A stretch of 64,000 nucleotides of DNA. It comes from Lasioglossum baleicum. Taxonomy: Eukaryota > Arthropoda > Insecta > Hymenoptera > Halictidae. The notes below the pieces were generated by a model, which was not told where the DNA came from, searched no databases, and saw only the letters and a program-made list of their open reading frames with translations. Both the position numbers and the translations under genes were made by a program. Shown here in pieces: positions 25,801-36,948 of the stretch; the stretch's first letter is position 1; every line of letters begins with the position of its first letter. The DNA lies in contig NC_134944.1 of NCBI RefSeq assembly GCF_051020765.1, forward strand, positions 7,316,001 to 7,380,000, given 5' to 3'.

Positions 25801-28800
25801 GACGAAGAAGCAGACGGTGCAGACCACCCCTGAGACACAGGATCGTTCAAGATGAAAATTCTGCTTACAAGAGACGGTCCCGAAGTGACTAATATTTTTG
25901 CGAGAACTACGCCCTCTCAAAATTGCATTAAGATCTCATGATGCCACTTCAGGATAGTCCCATGTTAGTATAAACGATCTATTTCTATCGGAGGATCTCG
26001 GTACCTGTCATGTACTGCTTCTTGATTCGCTTGAACAAGTCGATATCGAAGATGACGCACAGCATACCCTCCAGTATACCGATCTGGGAGCCCAGACCGA
26101 GGGCGAGCAGCATCATGAAGAAGATGCAGGACCAAAATGGCGCGCCGGGCAGCTCTACGATCGCCTGCGTGAACACTATGAACGCCAGTCCCGTTCCTTC
26201 GGCGGCCTGCGACGAGATAGATAAATATCAATTCTTCCAGGACTGGGTGTAGGGTACAAGAACTCACCGTGTCCAGTTCTTCGCTCAGGCTGCACTTGCC
26301 CAGCGTAAAGTTCAGTGCGGACATGTTCAGCTTGCCTATGACGTCCTCGTACTCGTCCATGGTGATGTTCGGGTGCGCTATATACCCTTTATCGTACAGT
26401 AAGTCCTTGTTGCTGCGGGAAAACGGCGCTCGTTAAGCGTGGATCTTTGCGAGACTGATCACCAGACTGCCGATCTTTATGCATTTATAGTGAGCGGACA
26501 GTTTGAAGATACAAGAAAGCATGTATAGCAAGAAACATCGATGACTAGACTGCGGATCTTTATGCATTTATGAAGAAATTGGTCGGGTGAAATAGTCGGT
26601 TGGAAAGAAAGTTCGTAGCGTTTTCAAATTAAGAATGGAAGATAAAATTAAGGCATTTATTCATATGTTTATTCAATAACAGTCACCTCGAAAATGGCTG
26701 AAAGTAATAGAACAGAGTGGAAAATATGTTATTGAATAAATCTGTGAATTTTAGCTTCCAATTTGAATTTACAAACACTACGAACTTTCCTTCCAACCCA
26801 ATATAAAACGGTAAAAGGTTTTAAAAATTCAGGAATGTTGTAATGTTGCTTTTAACGTGACACAGTCGTTAAGGGATGCAATCAATTTTTATGTTACTCC
26901 TGCTTCCCACAGTCAATGGCAAACATTTTTATTTTGCATAAAGATCCGCTGTCTATTGATCCGTAGCCTGTCGATGACTTAGGACGAATCGTTAGCATAC
27001 CCTAGGAGGCACTTGTCGACGTTGCTCATCGCCTTGAACCCGAGAATGGCGAAAATGACGACGCTCGCGTAAATCGCGGTGAAGGCGTTACAAGTGCTGA
27101 CCAGGATCACGTCCCGGACGCAGTGGTTGTCCGGTGTGTTGTACGAACCGAACGCGATCAACGAGCCGAACGCTAGTCCGAAACTGTAAAAAACCTGCGT
27201 CGCTGCGTCGAGCCAGACCGTCGGCTCTAACAGTTTCTCGATCTACGGTCCGAACAAAAGCGAATTAGAATCAGGCGCAACTAAATTAGAGGAAGTAGGA
27301 GCGGTTCGGTTACCTTTGGCGTGTACATATGGGCCAATCCAGCGCTGGCACCTTTTAACGTTATTCCACGAATAAAAAAGATAGTAAGCACCAAATACGG
27401 GAACATGGATGTAAAATATACCACCTTTAAATCAAGCAAAGAAATAAGTCGTTGACACAGTATCTGACTAAGGCCACGTTTACGTGGAGAAGTTTGTTCG
27501 GCGGCCGTGCTCGGTCAGGAAGCGCGAAATATGGGATTTTTGCGAACTTTAGCTACTCTGTCTCGCGACGCTGCCGTGCAATTTGGCAACGGTCTGCTTC
27601 AATCGATAGATCTTTATCTGTTGCAACTGTTGATCGTCCGGCGCCTCGAAAATGCTAATCGACACGTCCGCTACCGGCATTTACTTCAGCAACAGCCTTC
27701 ACAGTGACAATACTTTATAAAACGCATCCTATTTGTGAAATACGAACAAAGATGTTGTTACAGAATAGTTACAAATTCTCCAAATTTCAATTTCATTCTT
27801 TTTATGCACATAATGTCTATGTATTAGTTTTTTTATACAGCCAAAAATCGAATTTTTCAGAATTTCTGACTCGGCACGACCGCTGCTGGAGGGAGGAGAG
27901 GCGTGGGCGGTTCGAGAAATCAAACGCGCGAGGAAAAGAAAGAAGCGAACGGATCGCCCCGCGTCCCTTTACCTTTCCCGAGGATTGTATTCCCTTCATC
28001 ACGATGAAGAAGACGACGATCCAGCTCAACAGGAGACAAAGCACGATCCACCACTTCAGGCCCTGACCGTCATCGATCGAGGGCGCCGCGTCCAGTGTCG
28101 TTCTATACCAGAAGTAAGCTGTCTCGGAGCTCTTCACGCACTCCTCGACCGGCTTGCCGTCGACTTCCGGACATTTCGCCCAAGGCAACGGGTCCTGCGC
28201 GATCAGATCATCGGTTAGAGGCTCGCTAATGCTGCAGGTTTTGCGTTCCTAGCTCATCCTTTTTGGGATCGTACGTAGCTTTTGCAAAACGAATTCAATG
28301 TGTAGAAATCGGATATTTTTTAGTTAACTGATTTAAACTACTAAAAGTATTGTACGAGGTATTATATCAGTTTTATATCGATAAAATTAAGCAAATCATA
28401 CAAAATGGAAATACTTCAGGACGGAAGAAAAATTCGGCTTTCAGAAAACTTGAGTTGCGAAAGGGTGTAATTTGATTTGTGAGCGCAGAAAGTTGAATAC
28501 GATCTACAAAAGGATTCGTTTGGAGTGCAAAACTTGTATAGACTCGTCCTAGCGAGGATCATTCCATTAGAGATCGTCAGACTACGAATTTCATGCAATT
28601 TTCCCAAAACCGTGAAAGCAATTTCCGTTTGGTGCACTGTCTGTTTTCCGGAACTGATTCGGACGGTTTATTTTTGCATAAAGATCACAGTCTACAGATC
28701 CACCCGCGTTTGAAGCTGTTCGAGCACATGATTCTATTCGAGGCATCCGTGATTATGGCTCGAAGGATGTACATTATTATACACATGCTGTGACAGAAAT

Positions 28801-31800
28801 GCCTGCGTTCGAGCAACGCTCTCTTTCTCTACACTCTACGTGATGGTTGCCGCATGCAATCGTACACGCCGTGATAACGTAGCGCAACAATAACAAAACT
28901 GTGGATCTTTATACCGCGCGGGTACCGACTACTTCTAAAAACAATATTTAATTAAACCGACGCGGCGGTGCTTGTTTTGTCGCGCCATTCGCATAAACAT
29001 CCGCAGTCTGGTAATAATCGTGGAGTAACTTACGCCGAATTTAATCGTGACGGCCTAATCGAGCGGGCAGCGTGAAACATAAATTGTATATAGTTATTGG
29101 AGCCGGTCGTAAAACTGTCAGGAAAGTTTCGCGACCGAACACGTTACGCGTATTCCGCCGGCGAGCGCGATCTATAGATCGGTATTAGACCGTTGCCGGT
29201 GGAACAGCGGAATATGGGTCTCGTTCGACCCTGTAGTTTCAGTAGATTGCGGATTTAACGCATTTGTAATAAGAATTAGTCGATCAAATGCAAAACAGAG
29301 AAAGTATTCTTTTAGTCTTGTTACAATAATTGGAAAAAGAAATGGGGTAAAGGTACCAGTTACCGGATATTTAGCGACGACGAAGTTTTTTATTAATTTG
29401 AAGACATTCTGTAATTTACTTTGCATTATTTGCGATAAACAATCGATTATCAACCTTTTCTCTGTCTCGTCGAATTTTTCTGGACGATTTTGTTAAAAAG
29501 CAAAAGAAATATCTTTAATTATTCTGAAGTAATTCTTCTTTATGCCATAACACAAGGCAATAATTATTTAATTATTCTCTGGTGTATCACAGTTTTTTAG
29601 CATTTTCTATAATCGTAAATATAATCAAAATAAAGTAATACTAAGTACTTCATGTTATTTTATCAACTTCTAAAAAGTTTGTTCTGTGTCCGATAACCTG
29701 GTACCTCGACCCTAAGCGTCTGTATCTCGCAGCCAATTCTTATTCAGCATGAAAATCCGCATGTCCGATCGGGTAATGTTAATCGGCCAAGTCCCGCGTT
29801 GTGCAAAGTGGAATGCAGCACGTGGTCGGGCACGCACCTCGAGCGAGTTGAACAGGTAGAAGAAGCACCAAGTGATGATCACGTTGTAGTATAGTGCGAC
29901 GAAGAAGGTGACGATGCAGGAGGCGATGCCGATGCCGCCCAGCCACGGGTGTATCGTGTTCCAAACGCCGAGGGCGCCTTGGCGCATCCGTTGACCGAGG
30001 CCCAGCTCGATCAGAAAGAGGGGCACACCCTCTAGGATTAGCATCACGAAAAAGGGGATGAGAAAGGCACCTGGAACGAACAAAGTACCGCGGGGGCCCC
30101 TTAAAAACTCGGTCTCTCCTCGGACCCGTCTGTACAATTTATTTATCAAAAGCGATTCGTCGGATTCATTCATGGAAAATAATATGGGGGTCCGGAGACT
30201 CCTCGCTTGTTCCTCGGACCCCTTATTACCGAATGAATACGCGGCTACCGTTCCCTTTTAATCTCTCCCCTCCCTCCCGCGTGATTCTATCTCTTTTTTT
30301 CTCTCTGAAACTTTTAGAATCTCTCTCTCTCTTTCTCTTTTACTGTCTTGCTCTCTTTCTCGCGTGCCATGTCCCTGTTTAGAGAGAATGTTTCTCCCTC
30401 TACCCTTCCCCCGTTTTTTCGTGGCAATCTAGTTCGCGACCGCCGCAGCCCGAGTGTCTGGTTCGGTATTGATCGTGTGACGCGTGCACGTACACGGACG
30501 TACCCTCGTATCTCGTATATCTCGTGTCGTGCCGTGCCGTGCCTGCTCTACGTACGTACCGTACGTACCCTTCCGATCTTGCTCGGTCCACGTTCGTCTT
30601 TCCTTCTTCCTCCTCCCGTCGAGGAAGCGAGCATCGTTTCGCAAGCATCGTCCCTGATATCGATCAACCGCGACGCACGCCGTGTCGCAATTTTCCTAAA
30701 CGACGCGTGCCACGATGCACCGAGAGAACCTTGTTTCTCGCTCCGGCGAAACCGAGGAAACTGCTTCGCAAAGCCTTTCCACCAAGGTCCTCTGTCCAAA
30801 CGACTCCCTGATACCCTGCCAACCGACACATCTCGTTTCATCCCCCAACCCCTTCGATATGCTGGCTGTGTCCTTTTCTTGCCCCTCATTCTGCCAAATC
30901 GATTAACTCCAGAAAGTGAAAGACAGGGGACATTGATGAGAGAGAATAGGGTACACTTTCTCTATCGAAAACCTGCGAGGTACACAATCTCGAAGTTTAT
31001 TCAAAAGCAGCCTAATTACTAGTTCTATAAATACACATTTTACGATTTAAAGCTTAGAACTCGAATGGTGATTCTGTACCATTATTCAACTATCTAATCA
31101 ATCCGAAACGACGCTGCTCGTCGCCGGAGTTTGGCAAAAGTAATATTTATAAATTATGGAAAATGAATAACTCGTGTAGCCAATCGAGTACTCATTTACT
31201 GCATTTCTTTCAACAACTTGTTCATGTTCCTTTAAAAGTATTACAAAATTTCTGTGAATGTCCACTCTTTGCTCGATAATGTTTTAATTTCTTAACACAT
31301 TACCGACCGGTGATCATTGCATAATTTTGAAAAATCTATGGTACATGGCTGAACACTTTTTAACGGAACCTTCAATAGCAACATCAATTTTCATTGTGAA
31401 CTAACAAGTCGTCCTCAATAACGCCATCTAATAGTTTCATTTAAGATTGCAATGTGGAAGAAAATTTCTATATGCTTTCCTTTGGTGCAGCACAATTATT
31501 GAAAATCCTATTAATAGGCTTCCGGTAGGTAAAGTGTTAAAATGAGAATTTGTACAAATATGTTAAATGCACGAGGTTTTGAATAATCTATACATTTTGG
31601 TTGGCTACATCAGGGTTAATCCGATACTGAACTGTGGATAATGATTAAAGTTTCGTACAAAGCTCGACTCAGAGACTTCGCGAAAACTTCTATGAAATCG
31701 AGTTAATACTTCTATGCTTTGAAGAAGTACAGTTTTGGGAAAATTGGTGTTTCGGTCCAGGAAACTTGCCCCCCGAGTCTAGCTATCGAAGGAGTTTATT

Positions 31801-34800
31801 TTAAATAGGGAAAGTTGAGAATCGATCGACTGCCTTGCCAGCGCAATGTAAGAAACCTCGAGAGGTGGTTAATCGCGTTGGCCTGTGAATAGGTTGTTTG
31901 ATACAAATCGGTGGCTATAAAGATATCAAATACGACTCGGTAACCATGGAAATGATGGTAATTTTTCGTCACTAGACTGCGGATTTTATGCACTAATTAA
32001 CGACAAAAGGGAATATTACAATCTTCAATCTATTCAAATGATTCGAAAGAGAAAGAATTTTCTATGTATTAGGTTTCTATGTCTTGCAATTGGCGAACGT
32101 TTTATTTTGCATAAAGGTCCGCAGTCTAATGATGACCGGTGGCGTGCATCGAGCGGGCAGAGATGAGTGATTACGGTCACCGATGCTATCCGAAGGGTTA
32201 AGTGCTAGAAATGCAAATTGAATCATCCTGATAGAAGTGATTGAAGTATTTAACTGTGTTTCAGAGTACTCCGCATCGGGACAACAGCACCAGCGTGAAA
32301 CGATCGCAGAAGAGGGACCCTTCGATCTTTAAACTATTCAGACGTTCTGAACGACGAGCGGAAGATTCCTGTACGGATACGGAAAGGTCGAGGCTAGCTA
32401 TGACGCTGGCTATGGTAATTAGAGTAGAAGAGGATACGTTTCATCCACGACTGCGATTCCTCGTCGTCGGTTATCGAACAGACACTGACTTCTGTTACCC
32501 AAATGATAGCCGGTGCAACGTTTTTATGCAACGTCGCATAAGGGCGAGGATGTAAGCAGATGCAAGGCTGCAACACGGCTAACACCTAACCTAAACTGAT
32601 GCGATGGAAATTCCCCTGGCCCGTGCCGTTTAATAATTTCGACGCCGGAGACTCGCGCTGCGACTGCTCTGTCTTCCCATGAATTTAAACAATTTATCTG
32701 GCGCGGAATTTTCTTGTAGGTAATGTCGATGTTGTACGAAAATTAACCAGGAAGACGATATTTATGAATGCAAGTCGTTGCTCGATCTTTCTCGCGTGAT
32801 GTTTGACTGCTGATTATCGCGAAGTCGTATCACAAATTGATGGGAAGATAGTTTATAAATGTAAACGACCGTGAATGCGTTAGTACTATATCGGTCGACC
32901 CTTGTTTTGCCGTGAGCAATCGCGCGACATTTTTCAGTAGGTAATCGCGAAGTGGTATCGATGGGGAGGCACGGTTCGTGAACGCGGAGACCGTCATCAA
33001 CGCGTTACGGATGCTAAACGGTTACGTGTCTGTTCTCTCTGTTCCTCTGCCGCGACAGAATGGTAAAAATCGATCGATGCGCGTCGGACGTCGGCGTCGG
33101 TTCTGAACGTGTCGGCCTCGACGTCCGCGTCCGCGTCGTGCCGTGTCGCGTGGCACAGGGGAAAATTCCATTGAAAGTTGAGGAGACCCCGGCTGATTGA
33201 TTTCGACGCGGGGCACAGCTATTGATTCGCGAACCGGGAACCCGAGATATCCCCGCGGACGCGAACAAGAAGGCAAACGCCGAACACGGTGCCCGCGATA
33301 TCGACCGGGACCGGAATAGATTCTCCGACTTTTCAGCCCGAATTTTTGCTACCCACACCGCTGCCACAACACTGCTCGAAAGAACCAGGCACACTTCTCT
33401 TTGTCGCCTGCTTCTCGCGATCGATCGGAACCACCCCTCATCTTGCGCGAAGACCCGCCGTCTAATCGTCATCTTAAACGATCAGCTTCCGTAACGAGCG
33501 TTTTCGTATCGTCTGTTTTCCTCCGACCCTCGTCCGTCCCTCGTTTCACGAACTTAATCTGTCCCGCGGCGACAAATTAGATGTTTGACGAGTCAACAAA
33601 GAGTCACAAACAACAGAACTGTATAACTTATTTCAGGAAAACTATGTCAAATTGATAGTAGGGACGGACAAGAGTTAATTGCGTACACGTGATCAAATTA
33701 TTAGACGATCAGCCGTCGTCCTCGACGGGTTAACCATTAGGTTATTAAATACGCTGGTATCTGATCGATTACGAAACATTTAAGTATTGTATGAGGTATC
33801 ATATCAATTTTATATTCATACAAGGATAAACATAGAATAATATAGATAATATAGAACATAGATAATATAGAATGGGATGATTCTAGGTCGGAAGAAATGT
33901 TTAATCTTCGAGTTAAAGTAGCTCCGAGTGCAAAGGGTTAATTCGACTCGATTATGCGCGTAATTAGCGCCAAGTGTATGTTTGAACAATGCGAGAACGC
34001 TCGAAACCGTGTCCTTTTGAAGCTGTTTCTCAACCTGTCGCAAGCACGCAGCCAGCTGCGGGGTGAAAGCTGTGAATTTCGGAGGGAATCTCTGTGAATG
34101 ATCGAGGCTCGGTCACGTGTGGTCATTTCTAGACATTATCTCGCGGCCCAATTGCGTGGACCGTTGCGCGATCGCTGCGTTTGATTGCCCTGAGGTCAAG
34201 CGCATAGCTCTCGTCCGACACTGACCATGTATCTTCAATTGTACGGCGGTGATGCCAGAGAAGCAATGGTTCAACGAGTGATACAGACCGATGATAACGC
34301 GTCCGGAGCAGGGAAAGCGTTTTCGAACGGAGTACCTATACCAAAGCGTCTGTAAACAATTGATAGTCCGTGCGAATGTTGTGCGAGTTAGGAAGAGGAG
34401 AACGAGTGGGCTCTCGACGAATATAAAACGCGGGTACCCGGTCAGCTCTAGTATCGATAGGGGGTCATTTCAGCGAATCACTGACGCGATCAGCCGGCCA
34501 GAAACGAATGGAGTCGTGGATTCTGCGCAGTGGACATCCGTCTCTCTCTTTCTCTTTGTAAAAAGAGAGAGAACGGTGGAAAGTTCCGCGGCGAAAATTC
34601 GTGGGAGTGTGCTCGGATTTAGCAGTCGCGTAAACCTCCTCTATGACGTAACGTATGACGCTCGTGATTTCATTCGCGCATAGATTCGCCTACTCTCTCT
34701 CTCTCTCTCTCTTGATCCACCAACCACCCCCAAGAGCAGCTAACTGCGCTGTACACGGTGTCCTCGTCGTTTCCACCATTCAGTAATATCATCCCCCACT

Positions 34801-36948
34801 TGCGGGCCGATCGCGTGGGAGTGCTACGGGATCTTCGGATGAAGAGGCTACGAGGACCTGGGGCAGTGGATCTTTTAGCATTTAGCAAAATCGTTCTCTC
34901 CTACTACTTTATCTGAGCATTGTCAGCAACCTTTGTCAGTTCTTTGTACCTCGTCTAGCTTCCAGACGATGTATAAAGATCCGCGAACCGTTTGGTCCAA
35001 TTTGCGTAAAGCAGTTCTGCTTTAATGCTGTGTTTTCGTCGGTAGTTAACCATTGGTAACTAGACTGCGGATCTTGATGCGAAATAAAGATGTGCATCGA
35101 TTGACAGAAACAGGGATTATATGGATACTTATTTCTTCTCTAAATAATTTGAGTAATTTGGACATATAATGTAATTGTGTTTTTAAAATCGCACAAGATC
35201 CGCAGTCTATCGATAGAAGGAAACGCGTAGCTCAGGATTACAGAGCAGGGGTCTTCTCTATGAACCCTATAGGGTCGCTGGTTCTATCCGGAGCGAAACG
35301 AAAGCGTGGGCGGGGTATCTCGCCGGCTATAAGCACCCGTATCAAATGCAAGGGGATCACTCGTGTTTTACCTTGCCAGCATAACACGGTCCCTGCTCGC
35401 GACGTTTCTGTCGGAATGTAATCGAGTTACCGCGATCGTCGTGTGGTATAGGTCGCGGCGAAGATGGCAGCCGCGGCGGGGTTCAAGGCCGAATTTTATA
35501 GGATTTTATCGTTTGCCCAGGTTTCCTTGGATTTCCTGCGGACGGACGAAGGGGCGGAAAGGCGCAAGGGGAGCCCCGAGCTCGAACAGGCGGAAGTATC
35601 CCCTTTTAGCCGGCGGAGATGACTCGGCTGCCATGGAATTTCGAAGATGTTACGCGAAGACATATATTTTTAAGCGGCGCTCACGGCCAACGAAAATAGC
35701 GTCCAATATTTCACGTGTACGACGACGTGGATCGCCGTTTCCTCTTAGGGGACATTGAAATTTTCTAATTAACCTTCGGCTCCTATGTTCGCACAGGACC
35801 ACGGCTATAATAAACTCCACTGGCTAGGCGGGCGACCACGGGATCTTCCCGAATCCACTAAGGCTTCTATCAGCCGATCGGCTGCGTTTTCTTTTAATCC
35901 CCCGCACTCCTAAGGCCAGCTACATCGGAGTCCAATTTCCCCGCAGTGCAAAATTGTAACGAGGCACAGCTTAACCCTCCGAAGGCGAACCATTTTTATA
36001 ATTAGCAATTAGTAGACTGCGGATCTTCATGCATTTATGAAGAAACTGGCTGGCCGAAATACAAAACGGGAAATGTTGTTTTTAATGTAACAAAGTCGTT
36101 AAGGAATGAAATCAATTTTTCCTGCTTTCCACAATCAATGCAAGACATCTTCATCTCGCACGAAGCTCCGCAGTCTAGTAATTAGATATAACATATTTAT
36201 TAAGGCAATTCTTGTAGTTAATCTTCTAATAATGCGGCTGTTCGTTTAATTAGTTCGCCAGAGACTCAGTAATTATCGACTTTAATGGCGGCCGTTTGTC
36301 AAACTGGTTGTTTCTTCGCTTTGAAAAAATTCGTCGATTATCTAAAACAGTAGCTTCGAGTTCTATTAACATAATACAACTCTAATATTATAATGACCGT
36401 ATCGCCGTATGTCCAAACGATGTATTAAGCTGAACATTCGGCGAACGTCGCATTCTTTTGTATTTATAAAACAAGCACTCTTCGCGTATTCGTTCGGCGA
36501 ATGCCTTGACGAACATAGACGGAGTGGGGGGCGAACGAGGACTCGTTCGTTTCGACTGAACGTACGGTAAGAGTTGGTCTCGTGTTACGAATTTTTTCGA
36601 AGCGAACGATCTAAACGCGCCCGTTATAGTCGGGAAAGAGTTGAAGCGGATAGCGTCGAAAGTTAGGGTAGCGTGGAAGGGTGTCGCGGATTGTTTACCT
36701 CCTCCGTTCTGTTGGCACAGGTAGGGGAACCTCCAAATGTTGCCAAGACCCACGCTGTAGCCGATGATGCTGAGGAAGAATTGCATCTTCCCGCTCCATG
36801 CTGCCCTGTTGTCCTCCTTGGTCTCCTGGCTTCCAGCGGCATTTTGCGTGCCGGAGACGACGATCGTCACGTTCTGGCCTGGCTGACGGTTCTCGTTCAA
36901 CGGAGCCAGCTCGTGCCCATTCCTCGCGGTCTCGTTCTTGACTACCAT
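22807..36948 (-). CDS. SLC6 sodium-dependent neutral amino acid transporter (SLC6A15/SLC6A17-like)
   Basis: Plasma or vesicle membrane symporter that uses the sodium gradient to import neutral amino acids. Eleven exons in phase: 36948-36699, 30070-29838, 28194-27973, 27424-27314, 27242-27001, 26412-26268, 26206-26005, 25829-25670, 25424-25262, 25181-24981, 22959-22807 (693 aa; human SLC6A15 is 730). TM1 carries the signature GYSVGLGNIWRFPYLCQQNGGG with the NIWRFP sodium/substrate unwound region. Other landmarks are GVWNTIHPWLGGIGIAS, SSETAYFWYRTTLD (characteristic of the A15/A17 branch), FYSFGLAFGSLIAFGSY (TM6) and FWSCIFFMMLLALGLGSQ (TM8). An N-glycosylation-rich loop follows exon 5. The tail is acidic (FPEEDEDINSDDDNN). 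Intron 1 (6.6 kb) and intron 10 (2 kb) are full of short transposons. Twelve membrane segments fit. Which fly gene is orthologous I cannot state. Confidence 0.95.
26546..26970 (+). mobile_element. MITE-A copy carrying a nested mariner-type MITE
   Basis: Begins TAGACTGCGGATCTTTATGC and ends with the mirrored GCATAAAGATCCGCTGTCTA plus GATCCGTAGCCTG. The 8-mer TCGATGAC lies immediately left (26538-26545) and right (26971-26978), an exact candidate target duplication. A second left-type end lies just upstream at 26463. The element sits in intron 5 of the SLC6 gene. Confidence 0.75.
26595..26801. mobile_element. Mariner-type MITE inserted in MITE-A
   Basis: 207 bp with TA on both sides. Left arm GTTGGAAAGAAAGTTCGTAG is mirrored by CTACGAACTTTCCTTCCAAC at the right, and the complementarity continues inward (CAAATT, TTATTCAATAACA). 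The ends resemble the TTGGGTTGG termini of mariner relatives such as the hairpin at 63693. The related MITE-A copy at 36013 lacks this insert. Confidence 0.75.
28341..28470 (+). repeat. Degenerate TTAA-family fragment
   Basis: AAAGTATTGTACGAGGTATTATATCAG and GGAAATACTTCAGG match the interior of the copies at 33780-33942 and 44000-44129. The terminal TIR is lost. Lies in intron 2 of the SLC6 gene. Confidence 0.5.
28579..28694. mobile_element. MITE-A related short copy
   Basis: AGACTACGAATTTCATGC at the left and TTTTGCATAAAGATCACAGTCTA at the right, 116 bp. Mutated but recognisable MITE-A termini in intron 2 of the SLC6 gene. Confidence 0.55.
28897..29010. mobile_element. MITE-A related short copy
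   Basis: ACTGTGGATCTTTATACCGC at the left and GCATAAACATCCGCAGTCTG at the right, 114 bp apart, with a GC-rich interior unlike other copies. Intron 2 of the SLC6 gene. Confidence 0.5.
31190..31620 (+). repeat. Dispersed repeat, split copy (second copy at 56140)
   Basis: TACTCATTTACTGCATTTC through TCTGTGAATGTCCA and, after an interruption at 31292-31540, ATGAGAATTTGTACAAATATG through TTTTGGTTGGCTAC. The same text runs uninterrupted at 56140-56370. Located in intron 1 of the SLC6 gene. Confidence 0.65.
31292..31540. mobile_element. TTAA-flanked MITE (piggyBac-like)
   Basis: TTAA at both edges (31292-31295 and 31537-31540). Terminal inverted repeats CACATTACCGACCGG and, mirrored, CACTTTACCTACCGG. 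No coding capacity. It interrupts a dispersed repeat whose intact copy is at 56140-56370. The TTAA duplication points to the piggyBac superfamily; that is inference. Confidence 0.7.
31973..32128 (+). mobile_element. MITE-A copy
   Basis: TAGACTGCGGATTTTATGCA at the left and TTTTGCATAAAGGTCCGCAG at the right, 156 bp, in SLC6 intron 1. Flanks do not show a clear duplication. Confidence 0.75.
33595..33680. repeat. Fragment of the 39.5-kb TTAA element
   Basis: TTATTTCAGGAAAACTATGTC and AAATTGATAGTAGGGACGGA match the right part of the element at 39495-39731. Only this end is present. Confidence 0.5.
33780..33942 (+). repeat. TTAA-family element, right part
   Basis: AAGTATTGTATGAGGTATC through CTCCGAGTGCAAAGGGTTAA, matching the copy at 44000-44129. 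The left terminus is not evident. Confidence 0.55.
34692..34712. repeat. CT microsatellite
   Basis: About ten CT dinucleotides in SLC6 intron 1. Similar but imperfect CT-rich tracts occur near 30300-30360 and 18121-18150. Confidence 0.8.
35061..35209 (+). mobile_element. MITE-A copy
   Basis: TAGACTGCGGATCTTGATGC at the left, GCACAAGATCCGCAGTCTA at the right, 149 bp. The left interior includes AAATAAAGATGTGCATCGATTG, which in other copies lies at the right end, so this copy may be rearranged. SLC6 intron 1. Confidence 0.7.
36013..36177 (+). mobile_element. MITE-A copy with near-perfect 8-bp flanking duplication
   Basis: 165 bp from TAGACTGCGGATCTTCATGC to GAAGCTCCGCAGTCTA. Left flank GCAATTAG and right flank GTAATTAG differ at one base. 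The interior GAAATACAAAACGG is the empty site of the mariner insert found in the copy at 26546. SLC6 intron 1. Confidence 0.8.
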
